This document shows positions 26,690-33,840 of a DNA stretch of 64,000 nt, piece after piece. Made by a program: the position numbers and the translations under genes. Position 1 is the stretch's first letter; each line of letters begins with the position of its first letter. Under the pieces are notes generated by a model. It was not told the origin of the DNA and did no database searches. It was given only the letters and a program-made list of their open reading frames with translations. The DNA is taken from positions 4,030,001-4,094,000 of the forward strand of contig NZ_CP030055.1 of assembly GCF_015291645.1 (NCBI RefSeq), in the 5' to 3' direction. Origin of the DNA: Bradyrhizobium sp. CCBAU 53340. Its GTDB lineage: Bacteria > Pseudomonadota > Alphaproteobacteria > Rhizobiales > Xanthobacteraceae.

Positions 26690-27168
26690 GCGCGCGCAGG
26701 CGTAACCAGATCGACGGCCAGTTCAACGCGCGGCTCATCGAGATGATGGAGAGCCCGGCCTATCGCGTGCTTAGTGTCTCGGCTCATCGCGTGCTTGACC
26801 GGATCTGTATCGAGCTTGCGCGTCACGGCGGCAACGACAACGGCAAGCTGCCCGTGACCTATGACGACTTCCTGCAATACGGCCTCCATCGCCACGCCAT
26901 TGCGCCCGCGATCCGCGAGCTGTGCGCGCTTGGCTTCCTGAAGATCACGAAGCAAGGCCACGCGGGCGCGGGCGAGTTCCGCTGCCCGAACCTGTTCTTG
27001 GTGCCGTGGCTTCACTGCAAGAGCACGCCGCAGGTGACCAACGACTGGCGGCGGATCAAAACGCTTGAGGAAGCCACGTTGATCGCCCAGGCCGCGCGCA
27101 AGGCCAGCGAGAGGCCGCCACGGCGGCGGCGCAGGCCTCGCCTGAAGACTATTCAGACCATCCAATGA
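26686..27168 (+). CDS. Winged-helix replication-type protein, apparently truncated by TGA
   Basis: 160 residues. The N-terminal domain (ARLIEMMESPAYRVLSVSAH, RVLDRICIELARHGGNDNGK, LPVTYDDFLQYGLHRHAIAP, AIRELCALGFLKITKQG) is the winged-helix fold seen in small phage/island replication proteins. A charged linker (ARKASERPPRRRRRPRLKT) follows, then TGA at 27166-27168. The same frame is open beyond the stop for 67 codons to TAG 27370-27372. It carries three in-phase PVPETIT-type repeats ending TTIYIS, which look like the natural C-terminus of this family. So the protein is probably shortened by a nonsense mutation, or TGA is read through. Confidence 0.7.
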   Translation: MSARRRNQIDGQFNARLIEMMESPAYRVLSVSAHRVLDRICIELARHGGNDNGKLPVTYDDFLQYGLHRHAIAPAIRELCALGFLKITKQGHAGAGEFRCPNLFLVPWLHCKSTPQVTNDWRRIKTLEEATLIAQAARKASERPPRRRRRPRLKTIQTIQ

Positions 27169-27234
27169 GGCCCGCTGACCGATGCCGCAAGCATTGCTTG
27201 GGCGTTGCTACAAGCATTGCTCAAAAGCAGTTTT

Positions 27235-27341
27235 CCAGTGCCGGAAACCATCACCGGTACCAGTGCCGGAAACCATCACCGGAGACGCGATTTCCCAGTG
27301 CCGGAAACCGTCACTACATGCCCAGTGCCGGAAACCATCAC
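27235..27341 (+). repeat. Four copies of a 20-bp direct repeat
   Basis: CCAGTGCCGGAAACCATCAC occurs at 27235-27254, 27260-27279, 27295-27314 (one mismatch) and 27322-27341, with start-to-start distances of 25, 35 and 27 bp. Copies 1, 3 and 4 are in phase with the preceding gene and encode PVPETIT/V; copy 2 is out of phase. They may be relict coding repeats. Because they directly follow a replication-type gene, an iteron-like origin is the alternative. Confidence 0.75.
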
Positions 27342-27372
27342 TACTATCTATATCTCGGATGTGTTGCTCTAG

Positions 27373-27768
27373 CCGAGCGCAGCGAGGTCTTGACCTTCAA
27401 GCAAACCCGCGAGCGCAAGCGAGCACATCCTCTCCCGAGCACGATGCGAGCGCGTAATGGTAGCGCTCCAGCGCGAACGTCACGCGCGTGATGGTATTAT
27501 GCCGCCTATCGATTGACTTCCGTTGCATTTGTAACTTCGGCTCCGGTATCTCGTTCTGGGTAGCCCCAGCGCAATAACGCCCGCTTCAGGATTTGATCCC
27601 ATGCGGCTTTCGGCCTCAGGTCTGCACTTAGGTTTTTACGCAGTGACGTTTGTCCCATAAAGTTGCTTCGAGGAAGACGTACCGGCTGGCGACAAGTTGC
27701 CATAGTGATTGCTCAAGGCCGACCTGACGCAATTCTTGATCGATAAACGTACGGTGAGGGTGCGTATC
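27373..27768. other. Interval without a convincing gene
   Basis: About 395 bp. A leftward 65-codon frame at 27506-27703 exists but has no clear ribosome-binding site or family. A GGGTAGC motif at 27559-27565, within CGTTCTGGGTAGC, is shared with the interval at 28695-28708 and resembles the element's end repeats. Confidence 0.3.
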
Positions 27769-28035
27769 ATGACCTTCTGGACTTACCGAGATATTCCTTA
27801 TTCGCTGGAACGAGTGGCTGGCAGCAGCACAGATTGGAGATGGACGGTAAACGGTGGCGAGGGGGTTTACTTCGCCGGGGTCTCATCATCCAAGGAGACG
27901 GCTCTCGAGCGCGCGTTTCAAACGATTGATTTGTTGCCGGGAATGCCAAGCCTTGAAGAGCCTCGCTGGTATCGCGTCGATTGGCCATTGCCGACCCACG
28001 GCGCAATCAGCCTGAGCAACAGTTTTCGGACGTAA
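27769..28035 (+). CDS. Hypothetical protein (88 aa)
   Basis: ATG 27769 follows GAGGG with good spacing. The protein reads MTFWTYRDIPYSLERVAGSS then TDWRWTVNGGEGVYFAGVSS. This is a beta-rich, WT-x-x-GG-containing small domain of the kind found in many rhizobial orphan proteins, followed by a helix (SKETALERAFQTIDLL). A longer form from TTG 27709 is possible. Function unknown. Confidence 0.6.
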   Translation: MTFWTYRDIPYSLERVAGSSTDWRWTVNGGEGVYFAGVSSSKETALERAFQTIDLLPGMPSLEEPRWYRVDWPLPTHGAISLSNSFRT

Positions 28036-28092
28036 AGCGGACACCCGCGACGATCTTTGCGGTGAGCGTCAGCAGGCGTATCATCGCGCGCC

Positions 28093-28620
28093 ATGTCTGG
28101 TCCGCTGAAGAACGCGCGCCGTGAACGCTTCTGCCAAGAGATCACCTCCGGCGCGAGCGCAGCCGAAGCCTATCGCCGCGCTTATGGCAGCAACGGCGAC
28201 ACCGCCAAGGTGAACGGGTCGAGGCTGCTAACCTTTGCTGACGTGAACGGGCGTTTAAGCGAGCTTCGGGCGCCTGTGGCGCGTCAAGCGCGCGTCACGG
28301 TCCAGTCGCTGCTCGATGAGCTGCGCCTCACCATCGAGGCCGCGCGCAAGGCCGAGCAGCATGGCGTGGTGGTCTCCAGCCTCACCCTGGCAGCAAAATT
28401 GACAGGGCTTCTCACCGAACGATTGGAGGTTTCGGCGCGCGGGCCGTTACAGCATCTCACGACCGAGGCCGAAGTTCTTGAGGATTTGGTCACGCAACAC
28501 GGCGGCGATGCTGCGGGGATCGCCCGAGAGCTGCGCGAGCTGGCGGATCGGGTCGAGCGCTACCGCAAGCCGATCCTGATCGAGGTGACGCCGAACATCT
28601 GGAAATGGCCGCGTACATGA
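28093..28620 (+). CDS. Phage terminase small subunit-like protein
   Basis: 175 residues beginning MSGPLKNARRERFCQEITSG then ASAAEAYRRAYGSNGDTAKV. The N-terminal segment (R-x-E-x-F-C-x-E-x-x-x-G-x-S-A-x-E-A-Y-x-x-A-Y) is the helix-turn-helix DNA-recognition domain of the Terminase_2-type small subunit. It is followed by GSRLL...V..RLSELRAP and a central oligomerisation helix. Small terminases select the DNA to be packaged. No large terminase is found in the element, and in satellite elements a lone small terminase redirects a helper phage's packaging. The C-terminal residues 120-175 are less conserved. The family call is from pattern memory. Confidence 0.75.
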   Translation: MSGPLKNARRERFCQEITSGASAAEAYRRAYGSNGDTAKVNGSRLLTFADVNGRLSELRAPVARQARVTVQSLLDELRLTIEAARKAEQHGVVVSSLTLAAKLTGLLTERLEVSARGPLQHLTTEAEVLEDLVTQHGGDAAGIARELRELADRVERYRKPILIEVTPNIWKWPRT

Positions 28621-29166
28621 ATAGTAATCACATGGTCCGACGCCAAACCCGCGTTGATCGGACTCCGCTTTTCCCTCTATGCGCCTCAGCGCGCGCGTTC
28701 TGGGTAGCGCCGGGGTAGCAAAAGCGCGTGTTTGGGATCTCCGCGCTGTCCTCGCGCATGATCGCCGCAGTATCTCGCGAGCTGGCGCGCGCCCCTCGAC
28801 CTCGAGATCGCCGAGGAGGGGCCCAAGCCCACCCGGCCCGCCTTCCATCGGGGTGCGGTCGATTTGGTTTCGGAGATCCCTGCCGTTCCTTTGCCGCCGC
28901 GACGAGCGGCTCGATGATCGGCTATATCAGCAGTGCCTATGCCGACTTAACCGACGCGCCGCGCTGGTGCCGTTGGGAACAAATCGTAAAATCCTGCGCT
29001 TTACGGCAACGTGCATCGGAACAGCAGTTTCGACTCGCAATTGCATGCGCGGAGAGTCATCTTCGCGCGCATCGCCGCCACGGGCGGCAACTCTCGACAT
29101 CGACATCGGCCACGACGCGCGTTTACGCGCGCGTGATGCTGCGCGAGTTTCAGCAGAGGGAGCATC
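28621..29166. other. 546-bp non-coding or decayed interval with repeat motifs
   Basis: No frame looks like a normal protein. Two GGGTAGC motifs at 28702-28708 and 28713-28719 are offset by 11 bp, the same spacing as the GCTACCC pairs at the element ends but in inverse orientation. A strong GC-rich hairpin (29111-29135, TTTA loop) lies upstream of the next operon and may act in its leader. The interval could hold a packaging site or a replication origin, but nothing proves it. Confidence 0.35.
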
Positions 29167-29586
29167 ATGGCGATCACGTCACTCGGCCGCAACGTCCTCT
29201 CGATGCAGCTCTGGAAGAGGGACGCAGACAGGGGCGTGGCTTGGCCGCCGGAGAGCTGGGCGTGCATCGATTGCGGCGTGAACACCGCGCCCGGTCTGTT
29301 GAACCGGCGGCAGCTACAGCAGGCGTTGGCGCGCGACTGGGCGGATCAAGGCGTCGAGCAGTATCTTGACGAGTTCTCCGAGGTCTACATCGTCAAGAAC
29401 AGGGTCTGGCGAGCGGCGGGCATGTCGCCGTTCAACGGCTGTCTGTGCATCGGCTGTCTTGAGCGGCGGCTTGGCCGGACTCTCACGCCTGAAGACTTCC
29501 CGCTCAAACATGCGCTCAACTGCGGCCCCGGCACCAAGCGGCTGCTGGAGCGGCGCGGGCATAACCAGAAGGAGCAACAGTCATGA
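29167..29586 (+). CDS. Hypothetical phage-type protein with zinc-finger-like cysteines (139 aa)
   Basis: Two CxxC pairs (CIDCG near residue 33 and CLCIGC near 92) suggest a metal site. The segment CLERRLGRTLTPEDFP is one I associate with short phage and island proteins of unknown function. GAGGGAG precedes ATG 29167. The stop overlaps the next start (ATGA 29583-29586), so this heads a three-gene coupled cluster. Confidence 0.65.
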   Translation: MAITSLGRNVLSMQLWKRDADRGVAWPPESWACIDCGVNTAPGLLNRRQLQQALARDWADQGVEQYLDEFSEVYIVKNRVWRAAGMSPFNGCLCIGCLERRLGRTLTPEDFPLKHALNCGPGTKRLLERRGHNQKEQQS

Positions 29587-29861
29587 CCGACTACAAGATC
29601 ACCGACGTCGTCACCGCGCTTCGCAAGATCACCGCGCGCAACGTGCCATTTGATCCTCGTGAGGTCCAACGCGAGCTTGCAGAAAAGTTCCCCCAGATCA
29701 GTCGCGATCAAATTCGGCACGCCGCTCGGAAACTGGCAGACAAATTGTCCGAGGAGTCGCGCGAACTGGAGGCCGAGATAAAGCAGACCGAGGAGTTGAT
29801 GCGGATTGAGCAGATGATCATGAGGCAGAACGCTATACGCGCCAAGGGAGAGCCGCGATGA
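29583..29861 (+). CDS. Small helical protein, paralogue of the gene at 30048 (92 aa)
   Basis: MTDYKITDVVTALRKITARN then VPFDPREVQRELAEKFPQIS. An N-terminal MTxYKxxDxVxAxxK segment is shared with the protein at 30048-30284. The middle resembles a short HTH (REVQRELAEKFPQISRDQIR), followed by a long coiled-coil helix (ESRELEAEIKQTEELMRIEQ). It overlaps both neighbours by ATGA. Possibly a small DNA-binding or adaptor protein. Confidence 0.6.
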   Translation: MTDYKITDVVTALRKITARNVPFDPREVQRELAEKFPQISRDQIRHAARKLADKLSEESRELEAEIKQTEELMRIEQMIMRQNAIRAKGEPR

Positions 29862-30028
29862 CGGAGGACGACGAGGAGATCGCCGGCGACGTCGAAATTG
29901 GAAACCGCATTATGTGGTTGATCGCGCACATGCCGCTCGATGAACGGCAACACTTCGCCGAACTCTCGGGCCTCACGCTCGAAGAACTCGAAGCGATGAT
30001 CGCAAATTGGAAGGCCACGCTTTCCTGA
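29858..30028 (+). CDS. Small acidic hypothetical protein (56 aa)
   Basis: Starts at the ATGA overlap with the preceding stop and encodes MTEDDEEIAGDVEIGNRIMW then LIAHMPLDERQHFAELSGLT. It is acidic and helical, ending EELEAMIANWKATLS. Strong translational coupling and normal composition support a real gene. Function unknown; acidic tiny phage proteins often bind host factors, but nothing here shows that. Confidence 0.6.
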   Translation: MTEDDEEIAGDVEIGNRIMWLIAHMPLDERQHFAELSGLTLEELEAMIANWKATLS

Positions 30029-30047
30029 TCGAGAAGGAGTGCCACCC

Positions 30048-30284
30048 ATGACCGGCTACAAGACCGCCGACATTGTCGAGGCCATCATCAAAATGCAGGG
30101 CATCAAGGCCGAGCAGATCGGGGCGCAACTCGGCAAGCAGTTTCCGGGAGCAAGCGACAAACAGATCACGCAGGCGCTCAACCTTGCGGCCTTGGAGCTG
30201 CGCGAGATGGCAAGGCGCGATTTTGCGGAGGCGCGCGAGCTGTACGCGATAGTGCGGCGCAGGCACCCGGCGAATGATCGCTAA
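30048..30284 (+). CDS. Small helical protein, paralogue of the gene at 29583 (78 aa)
   Basis: MTGYKTADIVEAIIKMQGIK then AEQIGAQLGKQFPGASDKQI. It shares start, length and layout with the protein at 29583: MTxYKxxDxVxA, then a helix-turn-helix-like AEQIGAQLGKQFPGASDKQITQAL, then a charged helix ending ARELYAIVRRR. GAGAAGGAG lies upstream of ATG 30048. Probably a tandem duplication within the element. Confidence 0.6.
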   Translation: MTGYKTADIVEAIIKMQGIKAEQIGAQLGKQFPGASDKQITQALNLAALELREMARRDFAEARELYAIVRRRHPANDR

Positions 30285-30379
30285 CACCCCCGCCGAGCCG
30301 CAGCGCGAGTCACTGGTGAGTCCGCGCCGGTCGGCCGGTCCAAGACACCGGGCCGAGGTCGGACGCATGGGTGGGCTTC

Positions 30380-30985
30380 CTACGGGCTCGCACGCATCCC
30401 GATCTCGGCCGCGACCTCGCGCGGCCGAGCGTTGCTCCGGGGTTTGTCGAGCAGCTCGACTATGTCGGCATCGGATCTGATCGCGGCTTCCAGACAGGCG
30501 CGGGCGAGCACGAAGAGATCCCGCGACATGCTCTTGCGCATCGCGTCGGCACCGCGCCTGATCATGTCTTGCGACCACCACACCGGCCGAGGCTTCTCTG
30601 GCGCCGCGCGGGGCTTCGTCGCCGTTGGCATCTGCTGGCTGCGGCGGAAATGCAGCCAGATGCTTTGCGGGCAATTGAACGCGCGCCGCTGCGCGTCATC
30701 GAGGCCTGCGCGCCATCGTTCGATGGCGGGCAACTCGTCCATCACGCGAAACAGCCAGCCGCGTTCTGCCTTGCTGATCTGATCCAGCCCGCTCTGCGAT
30801 AGCCACAGGCCCATGGCCGCCGTGTATTTCCGCCCGAACGGCCTGTTGGTACCTGCGAGTTTCAGCGCTTGCGCGCGGCCCTGGACGAGCGCGTGGCCGA
30901 CCAGAACCCAGTCGTTAAACTGCGTCGAACCACGCCGACAGATGCGGCCCCATGCTTCGCGAGCGGCGGCGATCTGATCATCCAT
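30380..30985 (-). CDS. Hypothetical protein (201 aa), opposite strand to the element's other small genes
   Basis: Helical, Trp-rich protein: MDDQIAAAREAWGRICRRGS, TQFNDWVLVGHALVQGRAQA, then GWLFRVMDELPAIERWRAGL and RRAFNCPQSIWLHFRR. The C-terminal 60 residues are basic and end with a possible HTH (DIVELLDKPRSNARPREVAA). I recall similar proteins in rhizobial prophage-like islands, of unknown role. It is the only clearly leftward gene between the AlpA-like gene and the ligase, so it may mark a separate regulatory unit. Confidence 0.6.
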   Translation of the reverse strand: MDDQIAAAREAWGRICRRGSTQFNDWVLVGHALVQGRAQALKLAGTNRPFGRKYTAAMGLWLSQSGLDQISKAERGWLFRVMDELPAIERWRAGLDDAQRRAFNCPQSIWLHFRRSQQMPTATKPRAAPEKPRPVWWSQDMIRRGADAMRKSMSRDLFVLARACLEAAIRSDADIVELLDKPRSNARPREVAAEIGMRASP

Positions 30986-31155
30986 GAGGTGTAAACTCAG
31001 CTTACTGTTTTACCGAAACGCAAAGCAGGTATATCATGCCGGGCTCAATTGTTTGAGACCCTGCCGATGAGCGCCGGAGTCGAATACGCCAACCGGCTCC
31101 GGAAGCATCGGCAGCGCCGTGAGGTTCTTCGCAGGGGCTGTCACGGCATCGCCCA

Positions 31156-31186
31156 CCGCCGCCGCATGCTTGTGGTGCGGCGGCGG
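31156..31186 (+). terminator. Strong GC hairpin (11-bp perfect stem)
   Basis: CCGCCGCCGCA (31156-31166) pairs perfectly with TGCGGCGGCGG (31176-31186) around a 9-base loop. No T tract follows. It lies 24 bp before ATG 31210 in the leader of the next operon, and AGAAGGAG follows it as the ribosome-binding site. It may be a rho-independent-like barrier, an mRNA-stabilising 5' structure or a binding site. Confidence 0.4.
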
Positions 31187-31209
31187 CCTTCTCCAGAAGG
31201 AGATGCACG

Positions 31210-31392
31210 ATGCATCGTACGAGAGCTGACGCTGCCATCGAAGCCATCGAACAGGCGCGCGCCGCCTGCGCCAAGGCACAGGCTTCGGGTAATACCGAGC
31301 AAATCCTGCGCGCGGACAAGGCGCTGCTGCGCGCGACTGATCGATACCAGGAAATCTCGGGCGGCCGGCCGCCTGATCGGCGCGGCGAGTGA
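31210..31392 (+). CDS. Small helical hypothetical protein (60 aa)
   Basis: MHRTRADAAIEAIEQARAAC then AKAQASGNTEQILRADKALL. An Ala-rich helix pair preceded by AGAAGGAG just after the hairpin. First gene of the right-hand cluster of tiny ORFs. Function unknown. Confidence 0.5.
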   Translation: MHRTRADAAIEAIEQARAACAKAQASGNTEQILRADKALLRATDRYQEISGGRPPDRRGE

Positions 31393-31437
31393 ACGTCACT
31401 TGTCGGGGACAGTCACCTTCAGTGGGACACGGTCAGC

Positions 31438-31653
31438 ATGTCGAAATTGCCGAGGTTCAGTACCCGAATTGATTGCTGGATGAGCCCACGATATGCGGCC
31501 CTCATCGAGGAGATTGCTGCGGCTCGCGAGTTGACGTCGTCCGCGATCATCAGGGAAGCCATTGGCCATTACCTCCGCACGATAGGCGCGCTGCCGGTTT
31601 CGCCAAACGGCCAGCACAATCCGGCGGGAGATAATCGCGCGTCGCTTGAATGA
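31438..31653 (+). CDS. Ribbon-helix-helix-like small protein (71 aa)
   Basis: MSKLPRFSTRIDCWMSPRYA then ALIEEIAAARELTSSAIIRE, AIGHYLRTIGA. A beta-strand followed by two helices, with the SSAIIREAIGHYL segment, is the usual ribbon-helix-helix (CopG/Arc) DNA-binding pattern. The tail is polar. It may be a regulator of the late small-ORF cluster or an antitoxin-like protein, but no toxin partner is seen. Confidence 0.6.
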   Translation: MSKLPRFSTRIDCWMSPRYAALIEEIAAARELTSSAIIREAIGHYLRTIGALPVSPNGQHNPAGDNRASLE

Positions 31654-31666
31654 TAGGAGCACCAAC

Positions 31667-32023
31667 ATGGCATTGAGTTACGAGCAGGTCATGGCGCTGC
31701 AGGCCGAGCGGATCGAAGCAGCGCACGTTGAAGCGGTGGCGGATATGGAAGCCGGACGTGTGGCCAATGATGCCGACCGGGTGGCTGACGCCGCCGACCG
31801 CATCCTCGTCCTGGACGCGACCCGGCAGGCTCTGGCGACGAGGGCCAATCGCTATTTTGCGGATCTACAGCAGCAGCCGAAAGGCAGCCAGTTTGGTTTG
31901 TCTCAGGACGAGGTCGAGATCGCTAACGCATCCGGCCTCAGCGAGCAGGAATATGCCGAGAACCGCGACCGCTTGCGCATGATGCGCGCGACCGGCCGGT
32001 ATCGGGACCAATTCACGCGGTGA
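31667..32023 (+). CDS. Hypothetical phage-type protein (118 aa)
   Basis: ATG 31667 follows ATAGGAG. It is a helical protein (MALSYEQVMALQAERIEAAH...) with a C-terminal segment LSQDEVEIANASGLSEQEYA. The (E)xxxAxxSGLSxxEYAxNRxRL element occurs in many short proteins of rhizobial phages and in the protein at 32772 in a related form (SVEEREVARRSRL). Function unknown; a DNA-packaging or head-completion role is only a guess. Confidence 0.6.
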   Translation: MALSYEQVMALQAERIEAAHVEAVADMEAGRVANDADRVADAADRILVLDATRQALATRANRYFADLQQQPKGSQFGLSQDEVEIANASGLSEQEYAENRDRLRMMRATGRYRDQFTR

Positions 32024-32027
32024 TGCC

Positions 32028-32369
32028 ATGGTGCTCACTTTCCGCAGCTCGACCCCCGAGACCTTCCAGCTCATCGGCACCGACGCCGATGGGCGCAGGC
32101 GCACGGTAACGGCGGTGAAGGACAGCGGCTCGCGATATTGGGACATCACTCTGCGCCATCCCAGCGGCGAGACGTGGCCGGCACGTTATAGCGGCGACGC
32201 GGGCATCCTCGACGCCATGGCCGAGCTGCTCAACAGCAAGGACGTGCAATTCAAGCAGGACCGGGGGCGCGGTGACCGGCCGCCGCCGCAGCCGTATGAC
32301 CACAGCCGCAGTCTGGGCGACGCCGATGGCGTTCCGCCCGTCGTTCCGTTCAAGAGGTATTTCACATGA
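32028..32369 (+). CDS. Hypothetical protein (113 aa), beta-rich
   Basis: MVLTFRSSTPETFQLIGTDA then DGRRRTVTAVKDSGSRYWDI, TLRHPSGETWPARYSG. A beta-sheet domain with a DG turn and YWDITLRHPSG, followed by a helix (AGILDAMAELLNSKDVQF) and a disordered tail. Begins four bases after the previous stop and overlaps the next gene by ATGA (32366-32369). No family recognised. Confidence 0.55.
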   Translation: MVLTFRSSTPETFQLIGTDADGRRRTVTAVKDSGSRYWDITLRHPSGETWPARYSGDAGILDAMAELLNSKDVQFKQDRGRGDRPPPQPYDHSRSLGDADGVPPVVPFKRYFT

Positions 32370-32620
32370 AGAAGTACAACACATCCTACAAGCCCGACGA
32401 AACCAACGGCTCGTCGCGAAACTTGAACTACTGGTCGAAGCGCGCCGAGGGCAACAGTGCCATCGCCCCACATGCAAAGGGCGGTGCGCAGCGTCTGCCC
32501 GACACCGGCGGCTGCGTGAAGCTCCACAGCACATCCGCCCCGCCACGCCGTGACAAGGCCGTCGATGGGCGTGTCATCGATGGTGCGCGCCATTCGACGC
32601 GCGGCTTCCTCCGGGGCTGA
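32366..32620 (+). CDS. Hypothetical protein (84 aa), basic and low-complexity
   Basis: MKKYNTSYKPDETNGSSRNL then NYWSKRAEGNSAIAPHAKGG. Polar, glycine/serine-rich, positively charged, probably unstructured. The ATGA overlap with the gene before and the short gap to the gene after argue for real translation. Function unknown. Confidence 0.5.
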   Translation: MKKYNTSYKPDETNGSSRNLNYWSKRAEGNSAIAPHAKGGAQRLPDTGGCVKLHSTSAPPRRDKAVDGRVIDGARHSTRGFLRG

Positions 32621-32623
32621 ACG

Positions 32624-32803
32624 ATGGCGCTCCAGCACGGCGGCTTCGATCTGATGTACATAGCCAAGCTGCTCGACGTCATCGACCGGTCGAAAGATCG
32701 CTGGCCCTACATCCATCGCAAGGCCGCCGACGAGCTGGCCAACATCGAACGCAATCTGGCGAGACCCGCAGATGGCTTCACAAAGAAAGTACAAGGTTCC
32801 TGA
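32624..32803 (+). CDS. Small hypothetical protein (59 aa)
   Basis: ATG 32624 lies three bases after the preceding stop. It encodes MALQHGGFDLMYIAKLLDVI then DRSKDRWPYIHRKAADELAN. Its 3' end overlaps the next gene by 32 bp in another frame. Compact arrangement and balanced composition make it likely; function unknown. Confidence 0.5.
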   Translation: MALQHGGFDLMYIAKLLDVIDRSKDRWPYIHRKAADELANIERNLARPADGFTKKVQGS

Positions 32804-33467
32804 ACCGGCCCCTGCCGAGGCAGCGGCGGTCCCGGATGCTGTGATCGCGGACGTACCGACACAGCCGCCGGTCGGCGATGACGCACTCCAGCGGGCCATT
32901 GCGGCCCAGCGGCGCGCCGAGGAGATGTCGCGCCAGCCGCCGCAGCAGCCATCGGTCGAGCAGTACGTCGATGCGATCCCCGGCATGAGCGCGCACTGGC
33001 GCGGCTTCTTCAAAGCTCATCCCGATCTGCTGTTCGGCGAACAGGCGCAGATCGTCGGGCAGGCCCACGCTATCGCCATCGACTCCGGCATGCGCGACGA
33101 GAGCCCCGAGATCGAACGCTTCCTGCTCTCGACAGTGGCAACAGAAATGGATGCGCGCCGGGAACGGCTCGCCAGCGCGGCCAGAGCAGTAACTGGCGCA
33201 TCTGCCGCACCGATCACGCCCGAGCCGATTGTGAGAACGCCGCGCGTCCCGACCGCTGCGCCGGTCTCGCGAGATGTCCCCTCGGCATCGGGCGGTCGCC
33301 TCTCGGCACAAGGCCAGATCACCCTCAGTGTGGAGGAGAGGGAGGTCGCGCGCCGCTCGCGCTTGGATCTTCCGGCCGCCGAGGCCGAGAGGCTTTACGC
33401 AGCCAACAAGGCGCGCCTCGCTCGCATGAGACTTGATGGCACCTATCCACGATCAGGTGAGGGATAG
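32772..33467 (+). CDS. Hypothetical phage-type protein (231 aa)
   Basis: The Pro/Ala-rich N-terminus (residues 1-60) is disordered. A helical core follows (VEQYVDAIPGMSAHWRGFFK, AHPDLLFGEQAQIVGQAHAI, GMRDESPEIERFLLSTV). The C-terminus QITLSVEEREVARRSRLDLP then AAEAERLYAANKARLARMRL carries the EREVAxxS(R/G)L motif related to the protein at 31667. The central part is reminiscent of structural or capsid-associated proteins in small phage islands, but I cannot name a family. Confidence 0.6.
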   Translation: MASQRKYKVPEPAPAEAAAVPDAVIADVPTQPPVGDDALQRAIAAQRRAEEMSRQPPQQPSVEQYVDAIPGMSAHWRGFFKAHPDLLFGEQAQIVGQAHAIAIDSGMRDESPEIERFLLSTVATEMDARRERLASAARAVTGASAAPITPEPIVRTPRVPTAAPVSRDVPSASGGRLSAQGQITLSVEEREVARRSRLDLPAAEAERLYAANKARLARMRLDGTYPRSGEG

Positions 33468-33470
33468 GGA

Positions 33471-33653
33471 ATGCGCTGGTCCGACGACACCGTGATCAAC
33501 CGCTATGTCTGGCACTTGCTCTGCCGCCGCATCTGGCGGCGCTCGCCGTACGGCAGCTATCGCAGCAATCTCACCCGCGACGAGGTCATTGACGGGGTGC
33601 GAGACAGGTTCGGTGAGAAGGCCGCCGCCCAGATCGTGCTGTCGGTGCATTGA
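33471..33653 (+). CDS. Small basic hypothetical protein (60 aa)
   Basis: MRWSDDTVINRYVWHLLCRR then IWRRSPYGSYRSNLTRDEVI. It starts three bases after the previous stop and is rich in Arg, Trp and Tyr, with a C-terminal helix. Likely real because of operon packing; role unknown. Confidence 0.5.
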   Translation: MRWSDDTVINRYVWHLLCRRIWRRSPYGSYRSNLTRDEVIDGVRDRFGEKAAAQIVLSVH

Positions 33654-33654
33654 G

Positions 33655-33840
33655 ATGCCGATCCCGACCCAAGCCGACCACAACATTGCCGCGATCCAGG
33701 ACTTGGGCTCGGCCGTCGTGATGCGGCTGCAGATCATGCGCCGTGCAGGGCCGGGGCGCGGCCGAGCGGCCAAGAGCGCCATTGAGGCGCTGGCTGAGTT
33801 TGTCGTGGCGGTGAAGGCTTTCATCGATGCCGACGAATAG
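33655..33840 (+). CDS. Small helical hypothetical protein (61 aa)
   Basis: MPIPTQADHNIAAIQDLGSA then VVMRLQIMRRAGPGRGRAAK. Two helices joined by a glycine/arginine-rich turn. ATG 33655 lies one base after the preceding stop, and the next gene starts 14 bases before its stop. Function unknown. Confidence 0.5.
   Translation: MPIPTQADHNIAAIQDLGSAVVMRLQIMRRAGPGRGRAAKSAIEALAEFVVAVKAFIDADE

Noticed and set aside
27506..27703. 65-codon minus-strand frame
   Set aside because: No good ribosome-binding site, no family pattern, and it overlaps a GGGTAGC motif shared with a non-coding interval; left out as a gene.
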